A DNA stretch of 64,000 nucleotides from contig BROI01000019.1 in the NCBI GenBank assembly GCA_027923505.1, positions 620,001-684,000 of the forward strand, written 5' to 3'. Positions 1 to 10,316 of this stretch are shown in pieces. The stretch is from Mayamaea pseudoterrestris (Eukaryota; Bacillariophyta; Bacillariophyceae; Sellaphorales; Sellaphoraceae). The translations under genes and the position numbers were made by a program. The notes under the pieces are model-generated. The model was not told where the DNA came from. It saw only the letters and a list, made by a program, of their open reading frames with translations, and searched no databases. The number at the start of each line of letters is the position of its first letter. The first letter of the stretch is position 1.

Positions 1-3000
1 CAGCCTGAATAATGATGTTGGCACCATTCTGGTGTATTTTGGGCACCTACAGGGCTTGCTGTAGGGGCGTTTGAATGTCACGGCATCTGCGGGCTGAGAC
101 TGGTGACAAGTTGTCACCAAATACATTGCCATCCCCTGAGACACCAGCCAAGCCTACCATCTTGTAGCGCAGCCTGAATAATGATGTTGGCACCATTCTG
201 GTGTATTTTGGGCACCTACAGGGCTTGCTGTAGGGGCGTTTGAATGTCACGGCATCTGCGGGCTGAGACTGGTGACAAGTTGTCACCAAATACATTGCCA
301 TCCCCTGAGTCACCAGCCAAGCCTACCATCTTGTAGCGCAGCCTGAATAATGATGTTGGCACCATTCTGGTGTATTTTGGGCACCTACAGGGCTTGCTGT
401 AGGGGCGTTTGAATGTCACGGCATCTGCGGGCTGAGACTGGTGACAAGTTGTCACCAAATACATTGCCATCCCCTGAGACACCAGCCAAGCCTACCATCT
501 TGTAGCGCAGCCTGAATAATGATGTTGGCACCATTCTGGTGTATTTTGGGCACCTACAGGGCTTGCTGTAGGGGCGTTTGAATGTCACGGCATCTGCGGG
601 CTGTGACTGGTGACAAGTTGTCACCAAATACATTGCCATCCCCTGAGACACCAGCCAAGCCTACCATCTTGTAGCGCAGCCTGAATAATGATGTTGGCAC
701 CATTCTGGTGTATTTTGGGCACCTACAGGGCTTGCTGTAGGGGCGTTTGAATGTCACGGCATCTGCGGGCTGAGACTGGTGACAAGTTGTCACCAAATAC
801 ATTGCCATCCCCTGAGACACCAGCCAAGCCTACCATCTTGAAGCGCAGCCTGAATAATGATGTTGGCACCATTCTGGTGTATTTTGGGCACCTACAGGGC
901 TTGCTGTAGGGGCGTTTGAATGTCACGGCATCTGCGGGCTGAGACTGGTGACAAGTTGTCACCAAATACATTGCCATCCCCTGAGACACCAGCCAAGCCT
1001 ACCATCTTGTAGCGCAGCCTGAATAATGATGTTGGCAACATTCTGGTGTATTTTGGGCACCTACAGGGCTTGCTGCAGGGGCGTTTGAATGTCACGGCAT
1101 CTGCGGGCTGAGACTGGTGACAAGTTGTCACCAAATACATTGCCATCCCCTGAGACACCAGCCAAGCCTAACATCTTGTAGCGCAGCCTGAATAATGATG
1201 TTGGCACCATTCTGGTGTATTTTGGGCACCTACAGGGCTTGCTGTAGGGGCGTTTGAATGTCACGGCATCTGCGGGCTGAGACTGGTGACAAGTTGTCAC
1301 CAAATACATTGCCATCCCCTGAGACACCAGCCAAGCCTACCATCTTGTAGCGCAGCCTGAATAATGATGTTGGCACCAATCTGGTGTATTTTGGGCACCT
1401 ACAGGGCTTGCTGTAGGGGTGTTTGAATGTCACGGCATCTGCGGGCTGTGACTGGTGACAAGTTGTCACCAAATACATTGCCATCCCCTAAGTCACCAGC
1501 CAAGCCTACCATCTTAAAGCGCAGCCTGAGTAATGATGTTGGCACCATTCTGGTGTATTTTGGGCACCTACAGGGCTTGCTGTAGGGGCGTTTGAATGTC
1601 ACGGCAGCTGCGGGCTGAGACTGGTGACAAGTTGTCACCAAATACATTGCCATCCCCTGAGACACCAGCCAAGCCTACCATCTTGTAGCACAGCCGGAAT
1701 AATGATGTTGGCACCATTCTGGTGTATTTTGGGCACCTACAGGGCTTGCTGTAGGGGCGTTGGAATGTCACGGCATCTGCGGGCTGAGACTGGTGACGAG
1801 TTGTCACCAAATACATTGCCATCCCCTGAGACACCAGCCAAGCCTACCATCTTGTAGCGCAGCCTGAATAATGATGTTGGCACCATTCTGGTGTATTTTG
1901 GGCACCTACAGGGCTTGCTGTAGGGGCGTTTGAATGTCACGGCATCTGCGGGCTGAGACTGGTGACAAGTTGTCACCAAATACATTGCCATCCCCTGAGA
2001 CACCAGCCAAGCCTACCATCTTGTAGCGCAGCCGGAATAATGATGTTGGCACCATTCTGGTGTATTTTGGGCACCTACAGGGCTCGCTGTAGGGGCGTTT
2101 GAATGTCACAGCATCTGCGGGCTGAGACTGGTGACAAGTTGTCACCAAATACATTGCCATCCCCTGAGACACCAGCCAAGCCTACCAACTTGTAGCGCAG
2201 CCTGAATAATGATGCTGGCACCAATCTGGTGTATTTTGGTCACGGCATCTGCGGGCTGTGACTGGTGACAAGTTGTCACCAAATACATTGCCATCCCCTG
2301 AGTCACCAGCCAAGCCTACCATCTTGTAGCGCAGCCTGAATAATGATGTTGGCACCAATCTGGTGTATTTTGGGCACCTACAGGGCTTGCTGTAGGGGCG
2401 TTTGAATGTCACGGCATCTGCGGGCTGTGACTGGTGACAAGTTGTCACCAAATACATTGCCATCCCCTGAGTCACCAGCCAAGCCTACCATCTTAAAGCG
2501 CAGCCTGAATAATGATGTTGGCACCATTCTGGTGTATTTTGGGCACCTACAGGGCTTGCTGTAGGGGCGTTTGAATGTCACGGCAGCTGCGGGCTGAGAC
2601 TGGTGACAAGTTGTCACCAAATACATTGCCATCCCCTGAGACACCAGCCAAGCCTACCATCTTGTAGCGCAGCCTGAATAATGATGTTGGCACCAATCTG
2701 GTGTATTTTGGGCACCTACAGGGCTTGCTGTAGGGGCGTTTGAATGTCACGGCATCTGCGGGCTGTGACTGGTGACAAGTTGTCACCAAATACATTGCCA
2801 TCCCCTGAGTCACCAGCCAAGCCTACCATCTTGTAGCGCAGCCTGAATAATGATGTTGGCACCATTCTGGTGTATTTTGGGCACCTACAGGGCTTGCTGT
2901 AGGGGCGTTTGAATGTCACGGCATCTGCGGGCTGAGACTGGTGACAAGTTGTCACCAAATACATTGCCATCCCCTGAGACACCAGCCAAGCCTACCATCT

Positions 3001-6000
3001 TGTAGCGCAGCCGGGATATTGATGTTGGCACCATTCTGGTGTATTTTAAGCACCTACAGGGCTTGCTGTAGGGGCATTTGAATGTCACGGCATCTGCGGG
3101 CTGAGACTGGTGACAAGTTGTCACCAAATACATTGCCATCCCCTGAGACACCAGCCAAGCCTACCATCTTGTAGCGCAGCCTGAATAATGATGTTGGCAC
3201 CAATCTGGTGTATTTTGGGCACCTACAGGGCTTGCTGTAGGGGCGTTTGAATGTCACGGCATCTGCGGGCTGAGACTGGTGACAAGTTGTCACCAAATAC
3301 ATTGCCATCCCCTGAGTCACCAGCCAAGCCTACCATCTTGTAGCGCAGCCGGAATAATGATGTTGGCACCATTCTGGTGTATTTTGGGCACCTACAGGGC
3401 TTGCTGTAGGGGCGTTTGAATGTCACGGCATCTGCGGGCTGAGACTGGTGACAAGTTGTCACCAAATACATTGCCATCCCCTGAGACACCAGCCAAGCCT
3501 ACCATCTTGTAGCGCAGCCTGAATAATGATGTTGGCACCATTCTGGTGTATTTTGGGCACCTACAGGGCTTGCTGTAGGGGCGTTTGAATGTCACGGCAT
3601 CTGCGGGCTGAGACTGGTGACAAGTTGTCACCAAATACATTGCCATCCCCTGAGACACCAGCCAAGCCTACCATCTTGTAGCGCAGCCTGAATAATGATG
3701 TTGGCACCATTCTGGTGTATTTTGGGCACCTACAGGGCTTGCTGTAGGGGCGTTTGAATGTCACGGCATCTGCGGGCTGAGACTGGTGACAAGTTGTCAC
3801 CAAATACATTGCCATCCCCTGAGACACCAGCCAAGCCTACCATCTTGTAGCGCAGCCTGAATAATGATGTTGGCACCATTCTGGTGTATTTTGGGCACCT
3901 ACAGGGCTTGCTGTAGGGGCGTTTGAATGTCACGGCATCTGCGGGCTGAGACTGGTGACAAGTTGTCACCAAATACATTGCCATCCCCTGAGTCACCAGC
4001 CAAGCCTACCATCTTGTAGCGCAGCCTGAATAATGATGTTGGCACCATTCTGGTGTATTTTGGGCACCTACAGGGCTTGCTGTAGGGGCGTTTGAATGTC
4101 ACGGCATCTGCGGGCTGAGACTGGTGACAAGTTGTCACCAAATACATTGCCATCCCCTGAGACACCAGCCAAGCCTACCATCTTGTAGCGCAGCCTGAAT
4201 AATGATGTTGGCACCATTCTGGTGTATTTTGGGCACCTACAGGGCTTGCTGTAGGGGCGTTTGAATGTCACGGCATCTGCGGGCTGTGACTGGTGACAAG
4301 TTGTCACCAAATACATTGCCATCCCCTGAGACACCAGCCAAGCCTACCATCTTGTAGCGCAGCCTGAATAATGATGTTGGCACCATTCTGGTGTATTTTG
4401 GGCACCTACAGGGCTTGCTGTAGGGGCGTTTGAATGTCACGGCATCTGCGGGCTGAGACTGGTGACAAGTTGTCACCAAATACATTGCCATCCCCTGAGA
4501 CACCAGCCAAGCCTACCATCTTGAAGCGCAGCCTGAATAATGATGTTGGCACCATTCTGGTGTATTTTGGGCACCTACAGGGCTTGCTGTAGGGGCGTTT
4601 GAATGTCACGGCATCTGCGGGCTGAGACTGGTGACAAGTTGTCACCAAATACATTGCCATCCCCTGAGACACCAGCCAAGCCTACCATCTTGTAGCGCAG
4701 CCTGAATAATGATGTTGGCAACATTCTGGTGTATTTTGGGCACCTACAGGGCTTGCTGCAGGGGCGTTTGAATGTCACGGCATCTGCGGGCTGAGACTGG
4801 TGACAAGTTGTCACCAAATACATTGCCATCCCCTGAGACACCAGCCAAGCCTAACATCTTGTAGCGCAGCCTGAATAATGATGTTGGCACCATTCTGGTG
4901 TATTTTGGGCACCTACAGGGCTTGCTGTAGGGGCGTTTGAATGTCACGGCATCTGCGGGCTGAGACTGGTGACAAGTTGTCACCAAATACATTGCCATCC
5001 CCTGAGACACCAGCCAAGCCTACCATCTTGTAGCGCAGCCTGAATAATGATGTTGGCACCAATCTGGTGTATTTTGGGCACCTACAGGGCTTGCTGTAGG
5101 GGTGTTTGAATGTCACGGCATCTGCGGGCTGTGACTGGTGACAAGTTGTCACCAAATACATTGCCATCCCCTAAGTCACCAGCCAAGCCTACCATCTTAA
5201 AGCGCAGCCTGAGTAATGATGTTGGCACCATTCTGGTGTATTTTGGGCACCTACAGGGCTTGCTGTAGGGGCGTTTGAATGTCACGGCAGCTGCGGGCTG
5301 AGACTGGTGACAAGTTGTCACCAAATACATTGCCATCCCCTGAGACACCAGCCAAGCCTACCATCTTGTAGCACAGCCGGAATAATGATGTTGGCACCAT
5401 TCTGGTGTATTTTGGGCACCTACAGGGCTTGCTGTAGGGGCGTTGGAATGTCACGGCATCTGCGGGCTGAGACTGGTGACGAGTTGTCACCAAATACATT
5501 GCCATCCCCTGAGACACCAGCCAAGCCTACCATCTTGTAGCGCAGCCTGAATAATGATGTTGGCACCATTCTGGTGTATTTTGGGCACCTACAGGGCTTG
5601 CTGTAGGGGCGTTTGAATGTCACGGCATCTGCGGGCTGAGACTGGTGACAAGTTGTCACCAAATACATTGCCATCCCCTGAGACACCAGCCAAGCCTACC
5701 ATCTTGTAGCGCAGCCGGAATAATGATGTTGGCACCATTCTGGTGTATTTTGGGCACCTACAGGGCTCGCTGTAGGGGCGTTTGAATGTCACAGCATCTG
5801 CGGGCTGAGACTGGTGACAAGTTGTCACCAAATACATTGCCATCCCCTGAGACACCAGCCAAGCCTACCAACTTGTAGCGCAGCCTGAATAATGATGCTG
5901 GCACCAATCTGGTGTATTTTGGGCTCCTACAGGGTTTGCTGTAGGGGCGTTTGAATGTCACGGCATCTGCGGGCTGAGACTGGTGACAAGTTGTCACCAA

Positions 6001-6284
6001 ATACATTGCCATCCCCTGAGACACCAGCCAAGCCTACCATCTTGTAGCGCAGCCTGAATAAAGATATTGGCAACATTCTGGTGTATTTTGGGCACCTACA
6101 GGGCTTGCTGTAGGGGTGTTTGAATGTCACGGCATCTGTGGGCTGAGACTGGTGACAAGTTGTCACCAAATACATTGCCATCCCCTGAGACACCAGCCAA
6201 GCCTACCATCTTGTAGCGCAGCCTAAATAAAGATATTGGCACCATTCTGGTGTATTTTGGGCACCTACAGGGCTTGCTGTAGGG
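1..6284. repeat. 169-bp satellite tandem array (sat169), about 37 copies
   Basis: Head-to-tail copies of a 169-bp unit run from the left edge to about 6284, and most copies differ by only a few bases. Each unit holds three inverted repeats. The main one is at 102-118 in the first copy (arms GGTGACAA and TTGTCACC around a central G). The others are at 46-65 (CCTACAG / CTGTAGG) and 22-34 (CACCA / TGGTG). One copy near 2239 lacks 35 bp. Copies from about 5920 to 6284 are more diverged, as expected at an array edge. The length is close to one nucleosome plus linker. Open frames in it arise because 169 is one more than a multiple of three and are not judged coding. The array probably continues to the left. 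Confidence 0.97.
3684..5921 (+). repeat. Second copy of a 2.2-kb block of sat169 (higher-order repeat, offset 3,683 bp)
   Basis: The order of variant monomers at 1-2238 recurs here with a constant offset of 3,683 bp. Shared private variants include the AACATC change (1170 and 4853), a TTGGAATG change, a TCGCTG change and an AGTAATG change. The offset equals 21 full monomers plus one shortened by 35 bp (134 bp). The match ends where copy one carries the 35-bp deletion (2239) and copy two continues with diverged monomers (5922). This indicates recent amplification of a multi-monomer block. Confidence 0.9.
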
Positions 6285-6590
6285 ACGACACCATGGAATG
6301 GTCTGCAGGCTGGGTGTGGCCAACACCCCAAATTATGGATGTATACCACTACAATGCCCCGTACCCTGGCCACCCAACAACCCAATTAGTCAGACAAATC
6401 ATGTCCAGGGTGTGCCATTGACATGAGGATGGTCTGAAATGGTGCAAAACGGACTGCCGTGAGGCCTACACCATGGAATGGTCTGCAGGCTAGGTGTGGC
6501 CGACAAAAATTATGAAATCATACCACTACAATGCCCCGTGCCCTGGCCAGCCAACAACCCAATGAGTCAGGCAAAACACACATATACGGT
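6285..6590. repeat. Diverged ~181-bp repeat (family D), about 1.7 copies
   Basis: Two copies begin with ACACCATGGAATGGTCTGCA at about 6288 and 6469, 181 bp apart. The sat169 array stops abruptly inside a unit where this family begins. A third, isolated copy lies at about 58068-58255, more than 50 kb away between two genes. No coding potential is evident. Confidence 0.8.
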
Positions 6591-7205
6591 GAGATTGGTT
6601 TTTAACAATCATTCCCTGCTCATGTGTAGCATCAGTGGTTTGGTGGGGCAAACATCCACACAGTAACCAGCTCCATGGTGCTACATTGTGTGGCCTTTAA
6701 AAACTACCCCAATAGTCTTGTTCATGAATTCTGTTTTGGCTATGCTTGGGGACATGTATGCAGTGAGACTAGTGCATACTAATCATTCCCAGCTCAAGTA
6801 AAAGATCATTTGTTTGAGAGGGCAGCCCCACACAGTAATTAGCTCCATGGTGCTACAATGTATGGCCTGTGTCGCCTTCAAAGACTACCCCCATGAGTCT
6901 TGTTTCAGACATTCTGTTCTGGCTGTGCTTAGGGCATGTATGCAGTGAGATTGGTGCATAACAATCATTCCCAGCTTACGTGTAGCATAAGTTGTTGGGG
7001 AGGATAGTGGTCCACACAGTAACAAACCAGCTTGCTCCATGGTGCTACAGTGTGTGGCCTTCAGTTCTGGCTATGCTTGGGGACATGCATGCAGTGAGAT
7101 TGGTGCATAACAATCATTCCCAGCTCACGAGTAGCATGAGTTGTTAGGGAGGGCAGACACCCACACAGTAACCAGCTCCATGGTGCTAGAGTGCTTGGCT
7201 TCAAA
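6591..7205. repeat. Diverged ~150-182-bp tandem repeat (family E), four copies
   Basis: The string GTGAGATTGGT or a close variant, followed by TAACAATCATTCCC, recurs near 6586, 6762, 6945 and 7094. Each copy is followed by a CACACAGTAA...CAGCTCCATGGTGCTA stretch. Spacing is irregular (roughly 150-182 bp) because of indels, so this is a decayed array. I recognise no gene or transposon in it. Confidence 0.75.
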
Positions 7206-7400
7206 GACTTGCAGCTGCTGGCTGAGACCAGTGACAAGTTAACACCAATCACATTGCAGTCTACTGAGACACCGATCAGTCAACGTATCTTGTAGCGCAC
7301 CTGAAATAAGGATGTTAGCACCATTCTGGCTTGAGTCGGGCATACACATGGCTCAAGGTAGGGACATTTTAAAGGCATGGCAGCTGCTGGCTGAGACCGG
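7206..7400. repeat. Diverged relic copies of sat169
   Basis: Sequence resembling the 169-bp unit (GCTGAGACCAGTGACAAGTT, then CTTGTAGCGCACCTGAA and GCACCATTCTGG) persists in strongly diverged form. The central palindrome is degraded here. It marks the gene-side edge of the first repeat block. Confidence 0.7.
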
Positions 7401-7883
7401 ATCCAAAGAACAAAGACATTTATATTTCAAAGTTATCTATGGCATATTGGATAGAGTGTTGCAACGCTCTTGGGTGTGAGTGTCGAGCGCATCGTCGAGG
7501 CGATCGCGCCTCGATGTCGTACTGGTTATCTCGTTTCATTCCAAGAGTCGCTGTGCGAGCCCAGAGGTGTCTTCAATTCTAAAGTGATATATGATTGGCT
7601 ACTTCAGTACAGCTGCAGGTTTCACGAAAACTGACTTTTTTAGAATTGAACACCCCTATTCAAACGCAACCACATCCATAAACCGAGCCCCTATCATACG
7701 GTAGACGGAATTGCAACCATGGCCAATTTCATCGAGCAGCTTTTCGGTTTTCGGTTGACGATCTTTCGAAAATTCGATCCATAAAGATGGCTTCCTCAAC
7801 AATCGTAGTCAGCCTGAATAATATACGGGATCAGATCATTTCTACTCGGTAACAGGCTGCCATACAGGCACGCACTGATCCTA
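7401..7883. other. Intergenic boundary between satellite block and gene island
   Basis: No gene was found. It contains a near-perfect 18-bp palindrome at about 7453-7470, a hairpin at about 7490-7516 with arms CGAGGCG and CGCCTCG, and a short inverted-repeat element at 7563-7657 listed separately. The rest is the presumed promoter and 5' UTR of the GH128-like gene. Confidence 0.6.
7563..7657. repeat. Short inverted-repeat element (possible MITE)
   Basis: The ends form an inverted repeat. The left end contains TTCAATTCTAAA (7572-7583) and the right end TTTAGAATTGAA (7639-7650). Both are bounded by GGTG/CACC, with a 2-bp difference between arms. The total size of about 95 bp suits a small non-autonomous DNA element or a transcription hairpin. 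No clear target-site duplication was seen, so the transposon reading is tentative. Confidence 0.35.
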
Positions 7884-9008
7884 ATGATATTGTTGAACCT
7901 TATCTTCCTGCTGTTATTGGGGACGCTTTGCCTACTTCAGACAATTTTCTTTCGCACCATGAATGGCGCGCTGTGCCATCTCACATCACTTGAAAAAGCA
8001 ATTTTCTTGAGTAACGAGGAGGTTGCAATACTGGGCAAGTCAGTGGATACATTTTCACTGCTTCGTGCCAACGAAGAAGGACGCACCAATTCCGTGCACC
8101 GAGATGCGCGAGGACAAGAAGCTGATATTGAAAGTGGTACTTTGAGAGGTGATGAACATCAGCACGATCGAACTTTGAAGCGACTCCCACCATTTGCTGG
8201 AAAGAAAGGAGTATGCTTCCTGCTCCGCGACGAATTTGATCCAAAAGGCGGCACATGGGTCGAAAACCTCCCAAAAGTGAAGAAATTAAAGCCGTATTGG
8301 AACTATGCCTGGTCACCGAAGCGGATTGCAAAGCAACCTTCTGATATTGAGTTTGTTCCAATGTTATGGGGAGCTTGGTCGCGAAAGGGGCTTCGAGAGA
8401 CGATTCAGACGGTAATCATGCCCCAGGTGGAGGCTGGCCAAGCGAAGCGCATGCTTGTCTTCAATGAGCCCGACAGTACAGGTCAAGCAAACATAAACGT
8501 TGCAGAAGCTCTTTCATACTGGCCGATTGCTCAAAGATCAAAACTACCACTCGGAAGCCCTGCGTGTGTCGATGCAAAGAACTCGTGGATGACTGATTTT
8601 GTCGCTGGCTTGAACAGCAACACGCAGCTGCACATGGACTATCTCACAGTTCATTGGTACGGCAGAGCCAATGCGGAAATATTCAAACAACAAATACAAT
8701 CCATTTACGAGTATCATGACAAAAAATGGCCCTTGTGGATTACCGAGTTTGCTCCTGCAGACTGGGCAGCCGCGACACCCCAAGACAACAAGTTTAGCCG
8801 CGCACAAGTCCTGGATTTCATGAAGGAGGTGATACCTTGGCTTGAGAGCCAAGACTTTATTGTGGCGTACAGCTGGTTTTCGTTTCCGGTGGACAGTGCC
8901 GCCGGCACCTGCAGCGCATTGTTCGACAGCAATGGCCGAATGACGGCGCTTGGGAAATACTATGCCAGTGTCAGAAACGAGAATCCTGAGGACTATCAAT
9001 CAATTTAA
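7884..9008 (+). CDS. Secreted or membrane-anchored glycoside hydrolase, GH128-like (Glyco_hydro_cc, asl1 type)
   Basis: This intronless gene encodes 374 aa. Residues 1-23 are strongly hydrophobic (ILLNLIFLLLLGTLCLLQ), which suggests a signal peptide or type II anchor. About 85 variable residues follow, then a TIM-barrel-like catalytic region from about residue 105. The motif FNEPD (E195) fits the acid/base and WITEFA (E288) the nucleophile, matching the asl1-like/GH128 arrangement; HWYG lies between them. GH128 enzymes are usually beta-1,3-glucanases, so action on a beta-glucan such as the storage glucan or cell-surface glucan is a reasonable inference, not shown here. The ATG at 7884 is the first in frame. 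The gene sits at the left edge of the gene island, 480 bp from satellite relics. Family call good; substrate unsure. Confidence 0.8.
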   Translation: MILLNLIFLLLLGTLCLLQTIFFRTMNGALCHLTSLEKAIFLSNEEVAILGKSVDTFSLLRANEEGRTNSVHRDARGQEADIESGTLRGDEHQHDRTLKRLPPFAGKKGVCFLLRDEFDPKGGTWVENLPKVKKLKPYWNYAWSPKRIAKQPSDIEFVPMLWGAWSRKGLRETIQTVIMPQVEAGQAKRMLVFNEPDSTGQANINVAEALSYWPIAQRSKLPLGSPACVDAKNSWMTDFVAGLNSNTQLHMDYLTVHWYGRANAEIFKQQIQSIYEYHDKKWPLWITEFAPADWAAATPQDNKFSRAQVLDFMKEVIPWLESQDFIVAYSWFSFPVDSAAGTCSALFDSNGRMTALGKYYASVRNENPEDYQSI

Positions 9009-9271
9009 TTCTGATCATGCTCTAGATTCGTTGAAATTCTATAGTAGAGTCTTTTTGATATCGTTTCCTTTCCGCGGAGGAGGAAGGAACAGATAGTCGC
9101 TCGTCCAAGTAGATGACGTCGTACTGGTTTTAAATACGCCTCCACATCCGAAACTCGACAAGAACACTTCGGTAATGCTGAATGGTCATCTTATTCCATG
9201 TTAGCTATCATTAACGACAGTAGGGAAACCTGATAACACGCATTGTTTCCAAAAGTGATAGTGGAGGATAA

Positions 9272-10198
9272 ATGGCGTCGGATCTACCAGCTAGCGCTGA
9301 TGGCGCAGCGACCACCGCTGAGGTCAGAACCGCTCATCCTCCCGACGCGTCGTCAGACTTGCAGGTGATGCATCATTGCGACGATGAGCGAGAAAACAAT
9401 GACAAGGGATCAACAATAGAACATCTAGAGATTGAAATGGATGATGATTTGCAAGATACGTTGGAAGCCGATTTGTCGCTCGACGAACTGGAAGCCGAAG
9501 AAGCCGGCCTCATACAAAACGACGCCGGAAAACATCGGCATCAGCAGCGGCTAAAACGACAAGCTATACTTTGCGACTACCAAAAGATTGAGCAAAGCAA
9601 CTGTCACGTACTGTTTCCTCGGTTCTTTTTCAAGAATGGTTTTGGAATGGTTGGACCGCATTGGTTTGGGCCGGCCTGCATTCTCGCCATTTTGGTGGGT
9701 ACGTCGACCATGTTCACGTCCATGGGCTTTCACATTGGACCACTAACGGGAATCACATCCATTATGTTTACTGTCATGACTGCATACAATTTATTCAATA
9801 CGTCACTACGAGATCCTGGACTAGTTATACTGAATCGCCAAGAGCCGCCTTTGGAACATGACGTTGCTGCAAACGAAGCGTCCCGGCCAGCGCCAGTCGA
9901 CGAACAAGCAGCTGCTGCCGCTCCGCGACGAAAGCGGCAGCGATGGTGCTGGTGCGAAGTCTGTCAGGCGCATCAGCCACCCGACGCGGCGCACTGTCCA
10001 GACTGCAACGTTTGCATACGAGGCTTTGATCACCACTGCGTGTGGATGGGAACATGCATTGGACGAGACAATTTTAAGCAATTCATGCGATTCAATTTAA
10101 GTTGGCTCGGGTACTTGGCGTATTGCATTGTTTGGATAAGTCTGGTGGGTCCACTTGTGACGAGCAAAGTTCGGCATGTGGCGAGTGGCGACGAGTAA
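9272..10198 (+). CDS. DHHC-type protein S-acyltransferase (palmitoyltransferase)
   Basis: This is a 308-aa integral membrane enzyme that transfers palmitate to cysteines of target proteins. The N-terminal ~100 residues are acidic and hydrophilic. Two membrane segments follow at about 130-152 and 155-176, then the DPG motif that usually follows TM2 (RDPGLV). The cysteine-rich domain spans about 232-270 and holds CEVC, HCPDC and the catalytic DHHC at 253-256. One more membrane segment lies at about 275-296. The protein stops soon after it, so the fourth helix and the TTxE/PaCCT tail usual in the family are missing. Only 118 bp separate the stop from the convergent neighbour's stop, leaving little room for a hidden last exon. 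A missed intron or genuine shortening are both possible. Confidence 0.9.
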   Translation: MASDLPASADGAATTAEVRTAHPPDASSDLQVMHHCDDERENNDKGSTIEHLEIEMDDDLQDTLEADLSLDELEAEEAGLIQNDAGKHRHQQRLKRQAILCDYQKIEQSNCHVLFPRFFFKNGFGMVGPHWFGPACILAILVGTSTMFTSMGFHIGPLTGITSIMFTVMTAYNLFNTSLRDPGLVILNRQEPPLEHDVAANEASRPAPVDEQAAAAAPRRKRQRWCWCEVCQAHQPPDAAHCPDCNVCIRGFDHHCVWMGTCIGRDNFKQFMRFNLSWLGYLAYCIVWISLVGPLVTSKVRHVASGDE

Positions 10199-10316
10199 TA
10201 CTGCATTATCACTAAAAGAATGACAAAATTGCCGTGGGCGTACGTGACATTAAAATATGTAGATAGTCGTAAAAGCCACTTTTCTATAACATCGGCATTG
10301 CCGTATACTGCTAGTA

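Noticed and set aside
47-6024. Repeated 84-97-codon minus-strand open frames in sat169
   Set aside because: They recur every 169 bp with the satellite, exist only because the unit is one base over a multiple of three, overlap each other and show no codon-level constraint.
1-6284. rRNA or tandem small-RNA gene array
   Set aside because: No 5S, tRNA or snRNA sequence features (internal promoter boxes, T-run terminators) were seen in the unit.
1-7400. CRISPR array
   Set aside because: Repeats are contiguous without unique spacers, and the surrounding genes are eukaryotic with introns.
8544-8999. Antisense frame of 151 codons across the GH128-like gene
   Set aside because: Shadow frame of a recognised gene on the plus strand.
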